Notes: generated by a model not told the origin, from the sequence alone. 64,000 nt of DNA from Pseudomonas sp. M47T1 (GCF_000263855.1 NZ_AJWX01000007.1:1-64000); one strand, 5' to 3'. Numbered from the stretch's first letter, positions 16,487 to 25,637 are shown. Numbers and translations are program-made.

Positions 16487-18607
16487 TCAGCTGGCGCCGC
16501 CGTGCAACACCCGCCGCACCCTATCGGCCAGTGCGTCAGGCCCGTACGGCTTGCGCAGCAGGTGCTGGCCGGGCGCCAACTGATTGTTGCGCGAAATAAT
16601 GTCACGGGTATGGCCCGAGGCGAACAACACCGGTAGCGGTGGCGTGCGCGCCTGCGCCCAAGCTGCCAGGTCGGCACTCTTGATGCGGCCGGGCATGACT
16701 ACGTCGGTGAAAATCAGGTCCACCTGCAATCCGGCAACCAGCAGCCCCATGGCCACATCGCCGTTTTCGGCAATCACCACCCGGTAACCCAGTTGCTCCA
16801 GCAACTCGGCGGCGGTGGCACGTACCTGGTCATCGTCTTCCACCAGCAGGATGCTTTCCTCTCCACGGATGCCGGTCGGCGACGCCGAGGCCGTTTCCAC
16901 GGCCTCCGCGCCTTCGCTGCGCGGGAAGTACATGTGTACGGTGGTGCCCTGCCCTTCGGTGCTACTGATCTCCACATGGCCGGCGCTCTGCTTGACGAAG
17001 CCGAACACCATGCTCAACCCCAGCCCCGTGCCCAGGCCATCAGGCTTGGTGGTAAAGAAGGGTTCGAAGGCCTGGGCCACGGTGGCAGGCGACATGCCCG
17101 CACCGCTGTCGCTGACGCCCAGCCGCACGTAGTCACCGGCACTGATGCCCTTGCCCGCACAAAATTCGCGCCCCAGCACCACGTTCTCAGTGCTGATGAC
17201 GATCTCCCCCTCGCCACTCATGGCGTCGCGGGCATTGATGGCCAAATTGAGCACGGCATTTTCCAGCTGGTTGCGGTCCACGTGGATGCACCAAGGCTGG
17301 TCGGGCACCTGCATGCGCACCTGCACGGTTTCCCCCAGCGCGCGCACCAGCAATTCGCCCAGGCCATCATAAAGGCGCCGCAGGTTGTAGGTGGCCGGCG
17401 ACAGCTGCTGGCGACGGGCAAACGCCAGTAACTGCGACGACAGCTTGGCGCCGCGCTCCACGGCATCGATCGCCGCGGCCACGCGCACCTGGACCTCAGG
17501 GTTGTCGCGCTGCTGGCGCGCCAGCAGGTGCAGGTTGCCGGCAATCACCTGCAGCACGTTGTTGAAGTCGTGGGCCACGCCCCCTGTCAGGCCGCCGATG
17601 GCTTCGAGTTTCTGCGACTGGCGCAGTTTGTCTTCCACCTCGGAGCGCGCGCGCACCTCCTGTTCCACCCGCTGTTCCAGGTTACGGGTCAGTTTCAGCA
17701 GCGACGCCTCGGCCATCTTGCGTTCGTGAATATCAATCAGCACGCCGGGGAACCGTGCGGGCCGGCCTTGATCGTCGTAATCGCAACGACCACTGGCGAG
17801 CACCCAGTGGTAGCTGCCATCCGGACGGCGCAGGCGGTATTCAGCATTGTACGGGCCGCCGTGCTGCACGGCCTGATCAATCAGGCTGCGCACCTGCTCG
17901 CGGTCGTCGTCGTGAATCACCTGCAGGGCGGCACTGGCGGGCAACTGGTCAAGGCCAAGCTCGGGCGGAAACAGGAAGGTGCGGGCAAAACGCTCGTCGC
18001 CGGAGAGCCTGTCGTTGCTGATATCCCAGACGAACGAACCCATCACCGCGCCGGTGTTGAGGGCCATCTGCAAGCGCTCGTTGGTGGCGCGGTAGGCGCG
18101 CTCGGCGGCTTCGCGGGCGCGCTCGGAAAGCATGTGCGCGGTGGTTTCCACGACGATGGCCATGACCCCCGCCGGGCGCCCGTCATCGCCCGCCACGGGG
18201 CTGTAGTAAAGGTCCATCCACACGTCTTCGGGCACGCCGTTGCGCAGCAGCACCAGTTCCTTGTCGCGGTATGACAACGTGCCGCCCGCCAGGCAGGTAT
18301 CGACCACATGGCGGTTGAAGTCGGCCACCTCGGGCCAGCCCAGCTCCACGGGCGAGCCCAGCAGGTAGGGGTGGCGGCCACCGGCGAACACCGAGTAGGC
18401 GTCGTTGTAGATCATGTAGCCCATGCGCCCCCACAGCATCACCAGGGGCAAGGGCGATGCCAGCAGAAACTGCACAGCCATGCGCAGGCTGGCAGGCCAC
18501 TGGTCGAACGGACCGAGGTCGGTCTGCGACCAGTCGAAGGCGCGGATGCGCGCCGCCATTTCGCCACGCCAGCCTTCGCAGCCGTGGTCTTGGGAAAGAA
18601 AGTGCAT
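16487..18607 (-). CDS. hybrid sensor histidine kinase with PAS domains and C-terminal receiver
   Basis: A 706-residue cytoplasmic hybrid kinase. An N-terminal PAS-like region (about residues 15-170) is followed by a second PAS/PAC (EYRLRRPDGSYHWVLASGR), a coiled linker (NLEQRVEQEVRARSEVEDKLRQ), the phosphoacceptor helix GGVAHDFNNVLQVIAGNL, an ATPase domain (NAVLNLAINARDAM, DSGAGM, GTGLGLS) and a receiver with acceptor Asp in LIFTDVVMP. No membrane helices are visible. No separate regulator adjoins it. The ATG at 18607 is preferred to an unsupported GTG eleven codons upstream. The stop abuts the convergent ada stop. Confidence 0.88.
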   Translation of the reverse strand: MHFLSQDHGCEGWRGEMAARIRAFDWSQTDLGPFDQWPASLRMAVQFLLASPLPLVMLWGRMGYMIYNDAYSVFAGGRHPYLLGSPVELGWPEVADFNRHVVDTCLAGGTLSYRDKELVLLRNGVPEDVWMDLYYSPVAGDDGRPAGVMAIVVETTAHMLSERAREAAERAYRATNERLQMALNTGAVMGSFVWDISNDRLSGDERFARTFLFPPELGLDQLPASAALQVIHDDDREQVRSLIDQAVQHGGPYNAEYRLRRPDGSYHWVLASGRCDYDDQGRPARFPGVLIDIHERKMAEASLLKLTRNLEQRVEQEVRARSEVEDKLRQSQKLEAIGGLTGGVAHDFNNVLQVIAGNLHLLARQQRDNPEVQVRVAAAIDAVERGAKLSSQLLAFARRQQLSPATYNLRRLYDGLGELLVRALGETVQVRMQVPDQPWCIHVDRNQLENAVLNLAINARDAMSGEGEIVISTENVVLGREFCAGKGISAGDYVRLGVSDSGAGMSPATVAQAFEPFFTTKPDGLGTGLGLSMVFGFVKQSAGHVEISSTEGQGTTVHMYFPRSEGAEAVETASASPTGIRGEESILLVEDDDQVRATAAELLEQLGYRVVIAENGDVAMGLLVAGLQVDLIFTDVVMPGRIKSADLAAWAQARTPPLPVLFASGHTRDIISRNNQLAPGQHLLRKPYGPDALADRVRRVLHGGAS

Positions 18608-18699
18608 GGCCGGACTCGGGCCCCGTGAGCGTGGATTCACGGTTTGAGTCTAGCGCTGGCCGAAAGGTTTCACTATCAAAACCGTGGAGGCACGCTGGG

Positions 18700-18802
18700 G
18701 CAGGAGCTGCCGCCAGGCTGCGAAGGCGCGCGCAGGGGGCCTGCGATCAACATGACATCGCCGAAGGTGCTGCGGACCTTTTCGCAGCCTTCCGGCAGCT
18801 CC
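18700..18802. repeat. large REP-type imperfect palindrome, copy B
   Basis: GCAGGAGCTGCCGCCAGGCT continuing to GCGAA (18700-18724) is mirrored by TTCGCAGCCTTCCGGCAGCT continuing to CC (18781-18802). Same family as 5750-5875 and 20866-20953. Confidence 0.8.
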
Positions 18803-18847
18803 AATTATGAACCCCACAACATACAGCAGGGGCTGGTCAACAGTGCA

Positions 18848-19531
18848 TCAATGACCGGTGGTGATATCACCCTGGCGGCTGGTTTCGAACAGGAACCAGG
18901 TGCGCTGTTCGGTTTCGTCGATCCAGTTCTCGATCAGGCTGGCGGTGGCGATGTCGTTGTACTTGTCGCACAGCTCGTGCACTTCGCGCATGTAGGCGGC
19001 CAGGTTCTTGTTGTCGTCCTGCAGCTCGCCCAGCATGTCCAGCGGCTGGACGAATTCGGCGTCGTTGTCCAGCACCTTGCTCAGGCGGGCAATGTGGCCG
19101 ATGGAGCGCAGCGAGTTGCCGCCAATTTTGCGCGTGCGTTCGGCAATGGCGTCGACCATGGCGAAAATTTCGGTGGCGTGGTCGTCCAGCAGCAGGTGGT
19201 AGTCCCGAAAGTGCGGACCGCTGACGTGCCAGTGGAAGTTCTTGGTTTTCAGGTACAGCGAGAACACATCGGCCAGCAGGCGGTTCAGCGCGCCGCTCAG
19301 GTCACGGGTGGCTTCGCTGCCAAGATCAGTGGGCGTGGCCAGGGCACGGGCGCGGGTTTTCAGCGCGGCCGGCTTGTCCAGCGCAGGCTTGGTGGCAGGC
19401 GCCTTGGCGGCTACCGGCTTGGCGGCGGGTTTCGCGGCAGCGGTCTTGGTGGCGGTGGTCTTGGTGGCGGCGGTTTTTTTCGCGGCTGCAGGTTTCTTCA
19501 CAGCGGCGGGCTTCTTGGTTGGCGTTGCCAT
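18848..19531 (-). CDS. Dps-family ferritin-like protein with histone H1-like N-terminal tail
   Basis: A 227-residue protein. Residues 1 to about 65 are a Lys/Ala/Pro/Thr-rich tail (TKKPAAVKKPAAAKK and similar), like AlgP or histone H1. The rest is a Dps domain with the ferroxidase pattern NFHWHVSGPHF, YHLLLDDHATEIFAMVDAIAER. It should bind DNA through the tail and oxidise and store iron, protecting DNA in stationary phase. The ATG at 19531 is preceded by GAGGAG about ten bases upstream. Standard Dps proteins have a tail of about 20 residues, so this one is markedly extended. Confidence 0.85.
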   Translation of the reverse strand: MATPTKKPAAVKKPAAAKKTAATKTTATKTAAAKPAAKPVAAKAPATKPALDKPAALKTRARALATPTDLGSEATRDLSGALNRLLADVFSLYLKTKNFHWHVSGPHFRDYHLLLDDHATEIFAMVDAIAERTRKIGGNSLRSIGHIARLSKVLDNDAEFVQPLDMLGELQDDNKNLAAYMREVHELCDKYNDIATASLIENWIDETEQRTWFLFETSRQGDITTGH

Positions 19532-19781
19532 TGCAGTAGTTCTCCTCGGGTCTTGGAACGGAAGATTCATGCAGCGGCCGAACATGCCGACGACGCGCTG
19601 ATCCCCCAGCCTAACAGGTCGCTTTCCAGCAACTCAATCTGATCATTACCTTGAGGTTTGGTTTCATGATTTCAAGGGGTATCACGGCTTGAACCCCTTC
19701 TTCATTCATCGGTGAATCGTTTCATGGCACTTAAGGGCGACTATGCTGTTCCAAGCTTTTTTCCCCAACGAGGTGACTGTC

Positions 19782-20843
19782 ATGATCAAGACGTATAGCT
19801 ATGCCGCCCAGAGCGCCAGCGACGCCCTCAAACCCTACCGTTTCGAACGCCGCACCCCGGGCGCCGATGACGTTCAGATCGACATTCTCTACTGCGGCGT
19901 GTGTCACTCCGACCTGCACACCGCGCGCAACGAATGGAACAACACGCTCTACCCTTCGGTACCCGGCCACGAGATCGTCGGCAAGGTGGTGGCGGTAGGC
20001 GCCAACGTGAAGGCCTTCAAGGTCGGCGACCTGGCGGGCGTAGGCTGCATGGTAGACAGCTGCCAGCATTGCGCGTCCTGCGCAGAAGGCGAAGAGCAAT
20101 ACTGCGAGAGCGGTTTCACCGGCACGTACAACGGCCCGGTGTTCGGCGGTGAAAACACCTTCGGCGGCTACTCGGACACCATCGTGGTGAAAGAAAAGTT
20201 CGTGCTGCGCATTCCCCACAAGGACAACCTGGCCGCCGTGGCCCCTTTGCTGTGCGCCGGCATCACCACCTACTCGCCGCTGAACCACTGGAAGGTGGGC
20301 CCCGGCAAGAAAGTCGGTGTGGTAGGCCTGGGTGGCCTGGGCCACATGGCGGTGAAAATCGCCCATGCCATGGGCGCTCACGTGGTGCTGTTCACCACCT
20401 CGCCGAACAAGCGCGAAGACGGCCTGCGGCTGGGCGCCAACGAAGTCATCGTGTCGAAGAATGCCGACGAGATGGCTACCCAGGCCAACCAGCTGGACTT
20501 TATCCTCAACACCGTGGCCGCACCGCATAACCTGGACCCGTTCCTGGCGCTGCTCAAGCGCGACGGCACCATGACCCTGGTGGGCGCCCCGGACTCGCCG
20601 CACCCTTCCCCCACCGTGTTCAATCTGATTTTCAAGCGTCGCAGCCTGGCCGGCTCGCTGATTGGCGGCATTCAGGAAACCCAGGAAATGCTCGACTTCT
20701 GCGCCAAGCACAACATCGTCTCGGACATCGAGATGATCGCCATGAAAGACATCAACCAGGCGTACGAACGCATGGTCAAGGGCGACGTGAAATACCGTTT
20801 CGTCATCGACATGGCCACGCTCAAGCAGGAAGCGGCTGCCTGA
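19782..20843 (+). CDS. zinc-dependent NAD(P) alcohol dehydrogenase (YahK-like)
   Basis: A 353-residue medium-chain dehydrogenase. Catalytic zinc ligands lie in GVCHSDLH and PGHE. The structural zinc cluster reads C-x-x-C-x-x-C...C (SCQHCASCAEGEEQYC), and the cofactor fold is VGVVGLGGLGHMA. This arrangement is typical of YahK/cinnamyl-alcohol dehydrogenases that reduce broad aldehydes with NADPH. The ATG at 19782 has GAGGTG upstream; the frame is open 13 codons further without support. It stands alone, followed by a large palindromic repeat. Confidence 0.88.
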   Translation: MIKTYSYAAQSASDALKPYRFERRTPGADDVQIDILYCGVCHSDLHTARNEWNNTLYPSVPGHEIVGKVVAVGANVKAFKVGDLAGVGCMVDSCQHCASCAEGEEQYCESGFTGTYNGPVFGGENTFGGYSDTIVVKEKFVLRIPHKDNLAAVAPLLCAGITTYSPLNHWKVGPGKKVGVVGLGGLGHMAVKIAHAMGAHVVLFTTSPNKREDGLRLGANEVIVSKNADEMATQANQLDFILNTVAAPHNLDPFLALLKRDGTMTLVGAPDSPHPSPTVFNLIFKRRSLAGSLIGGIQETQEMLDFCAKHNIVSDIEMIAMKDINQAYERMVKGDVKYRFVIDMATLKQEAAA

Positions 20844-20865
20844 GGCGATAAACGCCGGCTTGGCC

Positions 20866-20953
20866 GTAGGCGCTGCCACCAGGCTGCGAAGGCGCACGCA
20901 GCGGGCCGCCGAAGAGCCTGCGAACCTTTTCGCAGCCTTTCGGCAGTTCCTAC
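20866..20953. repeat. large REP-type imperfect palindrome, copy C
   Basis: GTAGGCGCTGCCACCAGGCT continuing to GCGAA (20866-20890) is mirrored by TTCGCAGCCTTTCGGCAGTT continuing to CCTAC (20929-20953). Shortest of the three copies; it separates convergent genes and could act as a two-way transcript end. Confidence 0.8.
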
Positions 20954-20973
20954 GGCATTAACCGCAAGCGGCG

Positions 20974-21549
20974 CTAGAGCATATTGCCCACCACCGGCGC
21001 GCCAATCGCCATGAAATGCCCACCCGCCACGTGATGCAGGGTACGCAGTTGATCATGCTGCTCGAAATGCCAGTGCCCTTCACTGAACACACGCGAATCG
21101 GCCTGGGCGCTGATCACTTCGCCCAGGAACAGGTCGTAGGTGCCCTCGTTGTGAGGTTCGGGCAGCAGGCGGCACTCCAACCATGCCACGCAACCCTCCA
21201 GTAACGGCGCGTCCAGCTGTTCACCGGCGAAGGTGTGCAGGCCATAGGCGGCGAACTTGTCCAGGGTCTTGCCGGCGGTGTTGCCTACCGTCTGCACGAT
21301 GTCGGCCTGGGCTACGCAAGGCACCTGCAGCACGAAGGTGCCACTGGCTTCGAGCAACTGCCGGGTCCAGGTGGATTTGTCGAGCACCACGGCAACCTTG
21401 GGTGGCTGGAAATCCAGGGGCATGGCCCAGGCGGCGGCCATGATATTGCGCCGGCCGCCATGCGCGGCACTGACCAGCACCGTAGGCCCGTGGTTGAGCA
21501 GTCGGTAGGCCTTGTCCAGCGCAACAGGGCGGCGAAAATCGGCAGTCAT
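20974..21549 (-). CDS. flavin reductase-like FMN-binding protein
   Basis: A 191-residue member of the flavin-reductase-like family, with HGGRRNIMAAAWAMPLDFQPPKVAVVLD in the FMN-binding core and a C-terminal HVAGGHFMAIG. Likely uses NAD(P)H to reduce flavin or a small substrate in the cytoplasm; the partner is unknown. The frame is open for 56 codons upstream, but the ATG at 21549 is chosen because GGAG lies seven bases before it and homology begins there. Confidence 0.8.
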   Translation of the reverse strand: MTADFRRPVALDKAYRLLNHGPTVLVSAAHGGRRNIMAAAWAMPLDFQPPKVAVVLDKSTWTRQLLEASGTFVLQVPCVAQADIVQTVGNTAGKTLDKFAAYGLHTFAGEQLDAPLLEGCVAWLECRLLPEPHNEGTYDLFLGEVISAQADSRVFSEGHWHFEQHDQLRTLHHVAGGHFMAIGAPVVGNML

Positions 21550-21732
21550 GGTGGTACTCCGGCAAAAGCGCGAGTGTAGCAATGCCGGGGTGGATCGGGG
21601 CAAGCCACTGTCGCTGAAACGCCAATCCATCATGCCGCCGGAGAAAATTGCCTGTCTGCGCACAAAACCATTGACCTTCACAGCGCTGTCAAGGGTGCCA
21701 TGTAACGGCCCATCCATGGACAGGAGCCCTTC

Positions 21733-22824
21733 ATGCTTTCACCCATACATTGGCAAGCGATGCCGGCCGCAGACCAGCACAGTGCCCTGCGTACCATTGT
21801 CTTCGATATCGGCGGCACCTGGTTGCGCTCGGCGCGCTTTCGCGCCGCGCAGGGCCTGGACGAAGTGCAGGTGCGCCCGGCCATCAGCCTGGCCAACCAC
21901 CAACAGGCTAATAGCCGGCTACTCAAGGACTGCCTGCTGGACTACCTGGTCGATACCGCCAACAGCCGGGGCGCCAGCCGCTGTGGCGTATCCCTGGGGG
22001 CCAGCCTGAACACGCGCGGCGGCCAGAGGTGGGGTAGCAATGGCAGGGAACCGGACCTGCCGGGTGAACTGGCCAGGCGTGCACCGCATATTCGCTGGCA
22101 CGTGGTGCATGACATCACCAGCAGCCTGTTGCACTACGTGAGCCAGCCTGCGCACCTGAGCCAGGGCCTGCGCAAGATCATGCTGGTGACCCTCAACAAC
22201 AGCATCGCCTGCCGCACCCTGGACCTGCGCACCCACCTGATGCCGCTGGACAGCGTCGGCCCGCAACACGAATTCGGTCACTGGGCGGTGGCACCGGTGC
22301 AACTGGACGAGCGCCGTGCGCTGGACCTGCCGTGCGAGTGCGGCGCCCACAACCACCTGGCCGCCTTCAGTTCCGGACGCGGGCTGCATAACCTTCATCG
22401 TGCCCTGCGCCATCACGACCATGAGCGCTGGACCCGCTCCACCATGGCCGGCCTGCGCGCCGCCGGCATGGCCCATGAAGAGGCGCTGGCCCTGGCCTTG
22501 GCCAGCAATGATCTCTATGCAACCAACCTGCTGCGCCTGAGCACACGGCCGATGGCCGATGCCCTGCGTTGCGCGCTGGCCATGGACCCTGAAATCGACC
22601 GCATGGTGTTGACCGGCGGCCTCAGTATCAACCTCAACCGCCACTACCTGCGCGCCCTGGAGCGGCACTTTCAGGACGCAGGCCTGTACCTGACCAGTCG
22701 GTTCGATCCTGGCTACATCATGAACCGCATCACCCTTGCCGCCCCTGGCAGCGCTGATGGCCTGTACGGAGCGGGTTTGTACGCGCTGGCAGCAGAGCGG
22801 CCATTGCCGTTTTGGCCGGCCTGA
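21733..22824 (+). CDS. ROK-family protein (sugar kinase-like)
   Basis: A 363-residue ROK protein with the phosphate-binding motif IVFDIGGTWLRSARF, a cysteine pair CECGAHNHLAAFSSGRGL resembling the ROK zinc motif, and a C-terminal VLTGGLSINL. The catalytic aspartate is probably in HVVHDITSSLL. There is no helix-turn-helix, so it is likely a kinase rather than a repressor, but the motif around the aspartate departs from the usual NDANAA. The substrate is unknown. AGGAG eight bases before the ATG supports the start. Confidence 0.75.
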   Translation: MLSPIHWQAMPAADQHSALRTIVFDIGGTWLRSARFRAAQGLDEVQVRPAISLANHQQANSRLLKDCLLDYLVDTANSRGASRCGVSLGASLNTRGGQRWGSNGREPDLPGELARRAPHIRWHVVHDITSSLLHYVSQPAHLSQGLRKIMLVTLNNSIACRTLDLRTHLMPLDSVGPQHEFGHWAVAPVQLDERRALDLPCECGAHNHLAAFSSGRGLHNLHRALRHHDHERWTRSTMAGLRAAGMAHEEALALALASNDLYATNLLRLSTRPMADALRCALAMDPEIDRMVLTGGLSINLNRHYLRALERHFQDAGLYLTSRFDPGYIMNRITLAAPGSADGLYGAGLYALAAERPLPFWPA

Positions 22825-22905
22825 CACAGGGCTGATCAGGAGATGTGGGCGACGCCGCCGGACAACGCGTCGTTAGCCACCGGCAGCGGATCGAGCTGCC
22901 CCAGC

Positions 22906-22955
22906 GCCGCCAGGTACTGATCAATGATGGGCCGCCAGGTACTGATCAATGATGG
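22906..22955. repeat. exact 25-bp tandem duplication in the merR 3' end
   Basis: The 25-mer beginning GCCGCCAGGTACTG and ending GATGG occurs at 22906-22930 and again, identical, at 22931-22955. As 25 is not a multiple of three it shifts the frame of the MerR gene. Confidence 0.95.
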
Positions 22956-23271
22956 CAAGTGCACGGCGCTGCTCCAGCATGGCCTGCAGCACGTGCCCGC
23001 GCTGCTTGCGCAAGGCTTGCACCAACGGTGCATCGGCGCCCGGCGCAGGCGTTACAGCGAGCAGGCTCGGCAGCACCCGGCGGATCACCAGCAGCGTCAT
23101 GCCGGCATCCTGAAGCGCCTGGATGTGCTTGAGCCGCTGAATATCGGCGCGATGGTAGTCACGGTAGCCGGACGCCAGCCGCTGTGGGCGGATCAGGCCC
23201 TGCTCTTCGTAATAGCGCAGCATGCGCGGGCTCAGCCCGCTCTGGCGGGCCAACTCACTGATCAGCATCAC
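22921..23271 (-). CDS. MerR-family regulator, C-terminally truncated by tandem duplication
   Basis: A 116-residue MerR protein. The winged helix reads LISELARQSGLSPRMLRYYEEQGLIRPQRLASGYRDY, with a coiled dimerisation region after it (VQALRKQRGHVLQAMLEQRRALAIIDQYLAA). The protein then ends in HH. Without the second copy of the 25-bp repeat, the frame would continue as ALGQLDPLPVANDALSGG to a stop at 22836, giving about 136 residues. About 20 C-terminal residues are lost; the DNA-binding and most of the coiled part remain, so it may still work. The inducer is unknown and no target gene adjoins. Confidence 0.8.
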   Translation of the reverse strand: MMLISELARQSGLSPRMLRYYEEQGLIRPQRLASGYRDYHRADIQRLKHIQALQDAGMTLLVIRRVLPSLLAVTPAPGADAPLVQALRKQRGHVLQAMLEQRRALAIIDQYLAAHH

Positions 23272-23338
23272 GACTCCCCGGCGGCGCGCGCCTGAATGCG
23301 GCGCCTGTCACTCCCAGCATAGCCTGGCGGGCGGGGCG

Positions 23339-24268
23339 TCAAGCCGGGATAGGCGTAGGCAGTGGCTGGCCGGCGAAGAATGCCGACAGGTTGGCCAGGG
23401 TCAGGTCGGACATGGCCCGCCGCGTGGCCCAGGTGGCGCTGGCCATGTGCGGGGTCAGCAGCACGTTGTCCAGGCCCAGCAGACCGGGGTGCGGGCGCGG
23501 TTCGTCTTCGAAAACGTCCAGCGCCGCACCGGCCAGTTGATGGGTGGCAAGCGCCTGGAACAGTGCGGCCTCATCGACCACGCTGCCACGCCCGACATTG
23601 ATCAGGTAACCCTCGGGCCCCAGCGCCTCCAATACCTGGGCATCCACCAGGTGCAAGGTCTGCGCGCCGCCGCCCACGGCCACCACCAGGAAGTCCACCG
23701 CTGCCGCCAGGCTCACCGCATCCGGGTAAAAGGCGTAGTCCACTGCCTGACGGTTGCGCCCGCAATAGGCCACCGCCATGTCGAAACCCTCGGCGCGCCG
23801 GGCAATGGCCTGGCCGATGCGCCCCAGGCCGATAATGCCCAGGCGCGCGCCACTGACCTTGCGGGTAAAGGCGATGGGGCCGTCAGCCCAACGACCCTGG
23901 CGCACGAAACGGTCGGCGGGCCCTGTGCCGCGGGCAATACCCAACAGCAGTGCCATGGCAAAGTCGGCCACGTCGTCGGTAAGCACGTCCGGGGTGTGGG
24001 TGACGGCAATGCCACGCTCGCGCGCGGCCGCCACGTCGACACCGTCATAGCCCACGCCGAACACCACGATGATTTCCACGGCGGGCAGGCGATCGAGCAG
24101 CGCGCGGGTCACCTTCGACTCGCCATTGGCAACCACTGCGCGAATGTGCGCAGCGCCCTGCCCCAGGCCGCTGGCCTGTTCGTCACTGTCCAGCACGGCG
24201 AAATCGGCCAGCAGGCGTTCGGTGAGCATGTCCGGCAGGCGGGCGATCTTAAGCACGTTTGCGTTCAT
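23339..24268 (-). CDS. D-2-hydroxyacid dehydrogenase (glyoxylate/2-ketogluconate reductase-like)
   Basis: A 309-residue NAD(P)-dependent enzyme with cofactor motif LGIIGLGRIGQAIARRA and the catalytic Arg in NVGRGSVVDE, acid in DVFEDEP, and His in LLTPHMASAT. It would reduce a 2-ketoacid to its D-2-hydroxy form. The ATG at 24268 has AAGGA seven bases upstream and overlaps the end of the MFS gene by 20 bases, so the two form an operon: import of an organic or sugar acid, then reduction or oxidation. Whether the substrate is glyoxylate, hydroxypyruvate or 2-ketogluconate is open. Confidence 0.85.
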   Translation of the reverse strand: MNANVLKIARLPDMLTERLLADFAVLDSDEQASGLGQGAAHIRAVVANGESKVTRALLDRLPAVEIIVVFGVGYDGVDVAAARERGIAVTHTPDVLTDDVADFAMALLLGIARGTGPADRFVRQGRWADGPIAFTRKVSGARLGIIGLGRIGQAIARRAEGFDMAVAYCGRNRQAVDYAFYPDAVSLAAAVDFLVVAVGGGAQTLHLVDAQVLEALGPEGYLINVGRGSVVDEAALFQALATHQLAGAALDVFEDEPRPHPGLLGLDNVLLTPHMASATWATRRAMSDLTLANLSAFFAGQPLPTPIPA

Positions 24269-25583
24269 TGGCATTTCCTTGCAGGTGAATCTGGCCACGG
24301 GCCCGTTGGGCCCCCAGGTACAGCCCCAGCACGCCGCCGGCCAGCAAGGCGCAGGCGACCAGCAACAGGGCATAGTCATAGGTGTGAGTAGCGTCCTTGA
24401 TCCACCCCATCACCGGCGGCAGGCCCAGGCCTGCGAGGTTGGCAATGGAGTTGATCAAGGCAATGGACACGGCGGCGGCCGGCCCCGACAGGTATTCGGT
24501 GGTGGTGGCCCAGAACACCGGCGTGGCTGCCCAGTTGAACGCCACCGCCAGCACCAGCAAGGCATACGCCAGGCCATGGTTGCCACAGACCACGGCAATG
24601 CCCAGGACGATGCCCGCCGCCAGCAGCGGCCCACCCAGGTGCAGGGCGCGCTCACCGTGCTGGTCGGAGTGGCGGCCGTTGACGTACATGAACACGCAGG
24701 CCAGCAGGAATGGCAGCGCCGACATCAGGCTGACCACGAACGAGCCCTGGCCCGACACCGACTGCACAATCAGCGGCAGGAACAGGGTAATGCCAATGGT
24801 GCCGAACGCCTGCAACAACCAGAACAGGCTGAGCAGCCACACGGTGGGGCTGCGGAATGCCTTGTGCCAGGCATCATGGTGGGAGATCAGGGTGCCGGTC
24901 TGCTCGGCGGCGATGGTGGTGGACAGCCAGGTCTTTTGGCGCTCATCCAGCCAGTGGGTGGCCTGCGGCGAATCCGGCAGGTAGCGCAACACCACCACGC
25001 CCAGCACGGCCGCCGGAATGCCTTCGAGCAGGAACAGCCAGCGCCAGCCGCTGACCGAGGCCATGCCGTCCAGGTGCAGGAAAGCTCCGGACAGCGGCAA
25101 GCCGATCACTGAGGCCAGCGCTGCGCCGATGTAGAAGAACGACATGGCCTTGGCTCGGTCGCTGCGCGGGTACCATTGGGACAGGTAGTAGATGATGCCG
25201 GGGGTGAAGCCGGCCTCGGCAGCGCCCAGCAACAGGCGCATCACATACAGCTGGTTGGCGGTCTGCACCAGGCTCATGCCGGCGGCGACAATGCCCCAGG
25301 TAATCATGATGCGGGCGATCCAGCGGCGTGCACCGACCTTGGTCATGATCAGGCTGCTGGGCACTTCCAACAAGATATAGGTCAGGAAGAACAGCCCCAC
25401 GCCCACCCCGTACATGGCGGCCGACAGCCCCAGGTCGGCGTTCATCTGCAACGCCGCCACCGAGATATTCGACTTGTCGATGTACGCCACCATGTACAGC
25501 AGCATCAGGAAGGGGATCAGCTTGAGATTGAGCTTGGCCATGGTGCTGGCGTGCAAGCCGTCGTTCAGCGGGGGCTGGGTCAT
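24249..25583 (-). CDS. MFS transporter of the anion:cation symporter type
   Basis: A 444-residue, twelve-helix transporter. MVAYIDKSNISVAALQM in helix 1 and GVGLFFLTYILLEVPSSLIMTKVGARRW mark the ACS family, which imports organic anions such as tartrate, glucarate, phthalate or 2-ketogluconate. The next gene overlaps it by 20 bases, so the dehydrogenase probably acts on the imported compound. The start at 25583 has GAGAG about ten bases upstream. A good promoter lies at 25638-25666. Confidence 0.85.
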   Translation of the reverse strand: MTQPPLNDGLHASTMAKLNLKLIPFLMLLYMVAYIDKSNISVAALQMNADLGLSAAMYGVGVGLFFLTYILLEVPSSLIMTKVGARRWIARIMITWGIVAAGMSLVQTANQLYVMRLLLGAAEAGFTPGIIYYLSQWYPRSDRAKAMSFFYIGAALASVIGLPLSGAFLHLDGMASVSGWRWLFLLEGIPAAVLGVVVLRYLPDSPQATHWLDERQKTWLSTTIAAEQTGTLISHHDAWHKAFRSPTVWLLSLFWLLQAFGTIGITLFLPLIVQSVSGQGSFVVSLMSALPFLLACVFMYVNGRHSDQHGERALHLGGPLLAAGIVLGIAVVCGNHGLAYALLVLAVAFNWAATPVFWATTTEYLSGPAAAVSIALINSIANLAGLGLPPVMGWIKDATHTYDYALLLVACALLAGGVLGLYLGAQRARGQIHLQGNANERKRA

Positions 25584-25637
25584 GACGGGGTCTCTCTGTC
25601 TTGTCGTTATTGTTGGCGATGAGTGCCTTTGACGAAG

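Noticed and set aside
24069..25112. Plus-strand frame opposite the MFS/hydroxyacid dehydrogenase junction
   Set aside because: Shadow frame; the minus strand carries transporter and dehydrogenase motifs in full.
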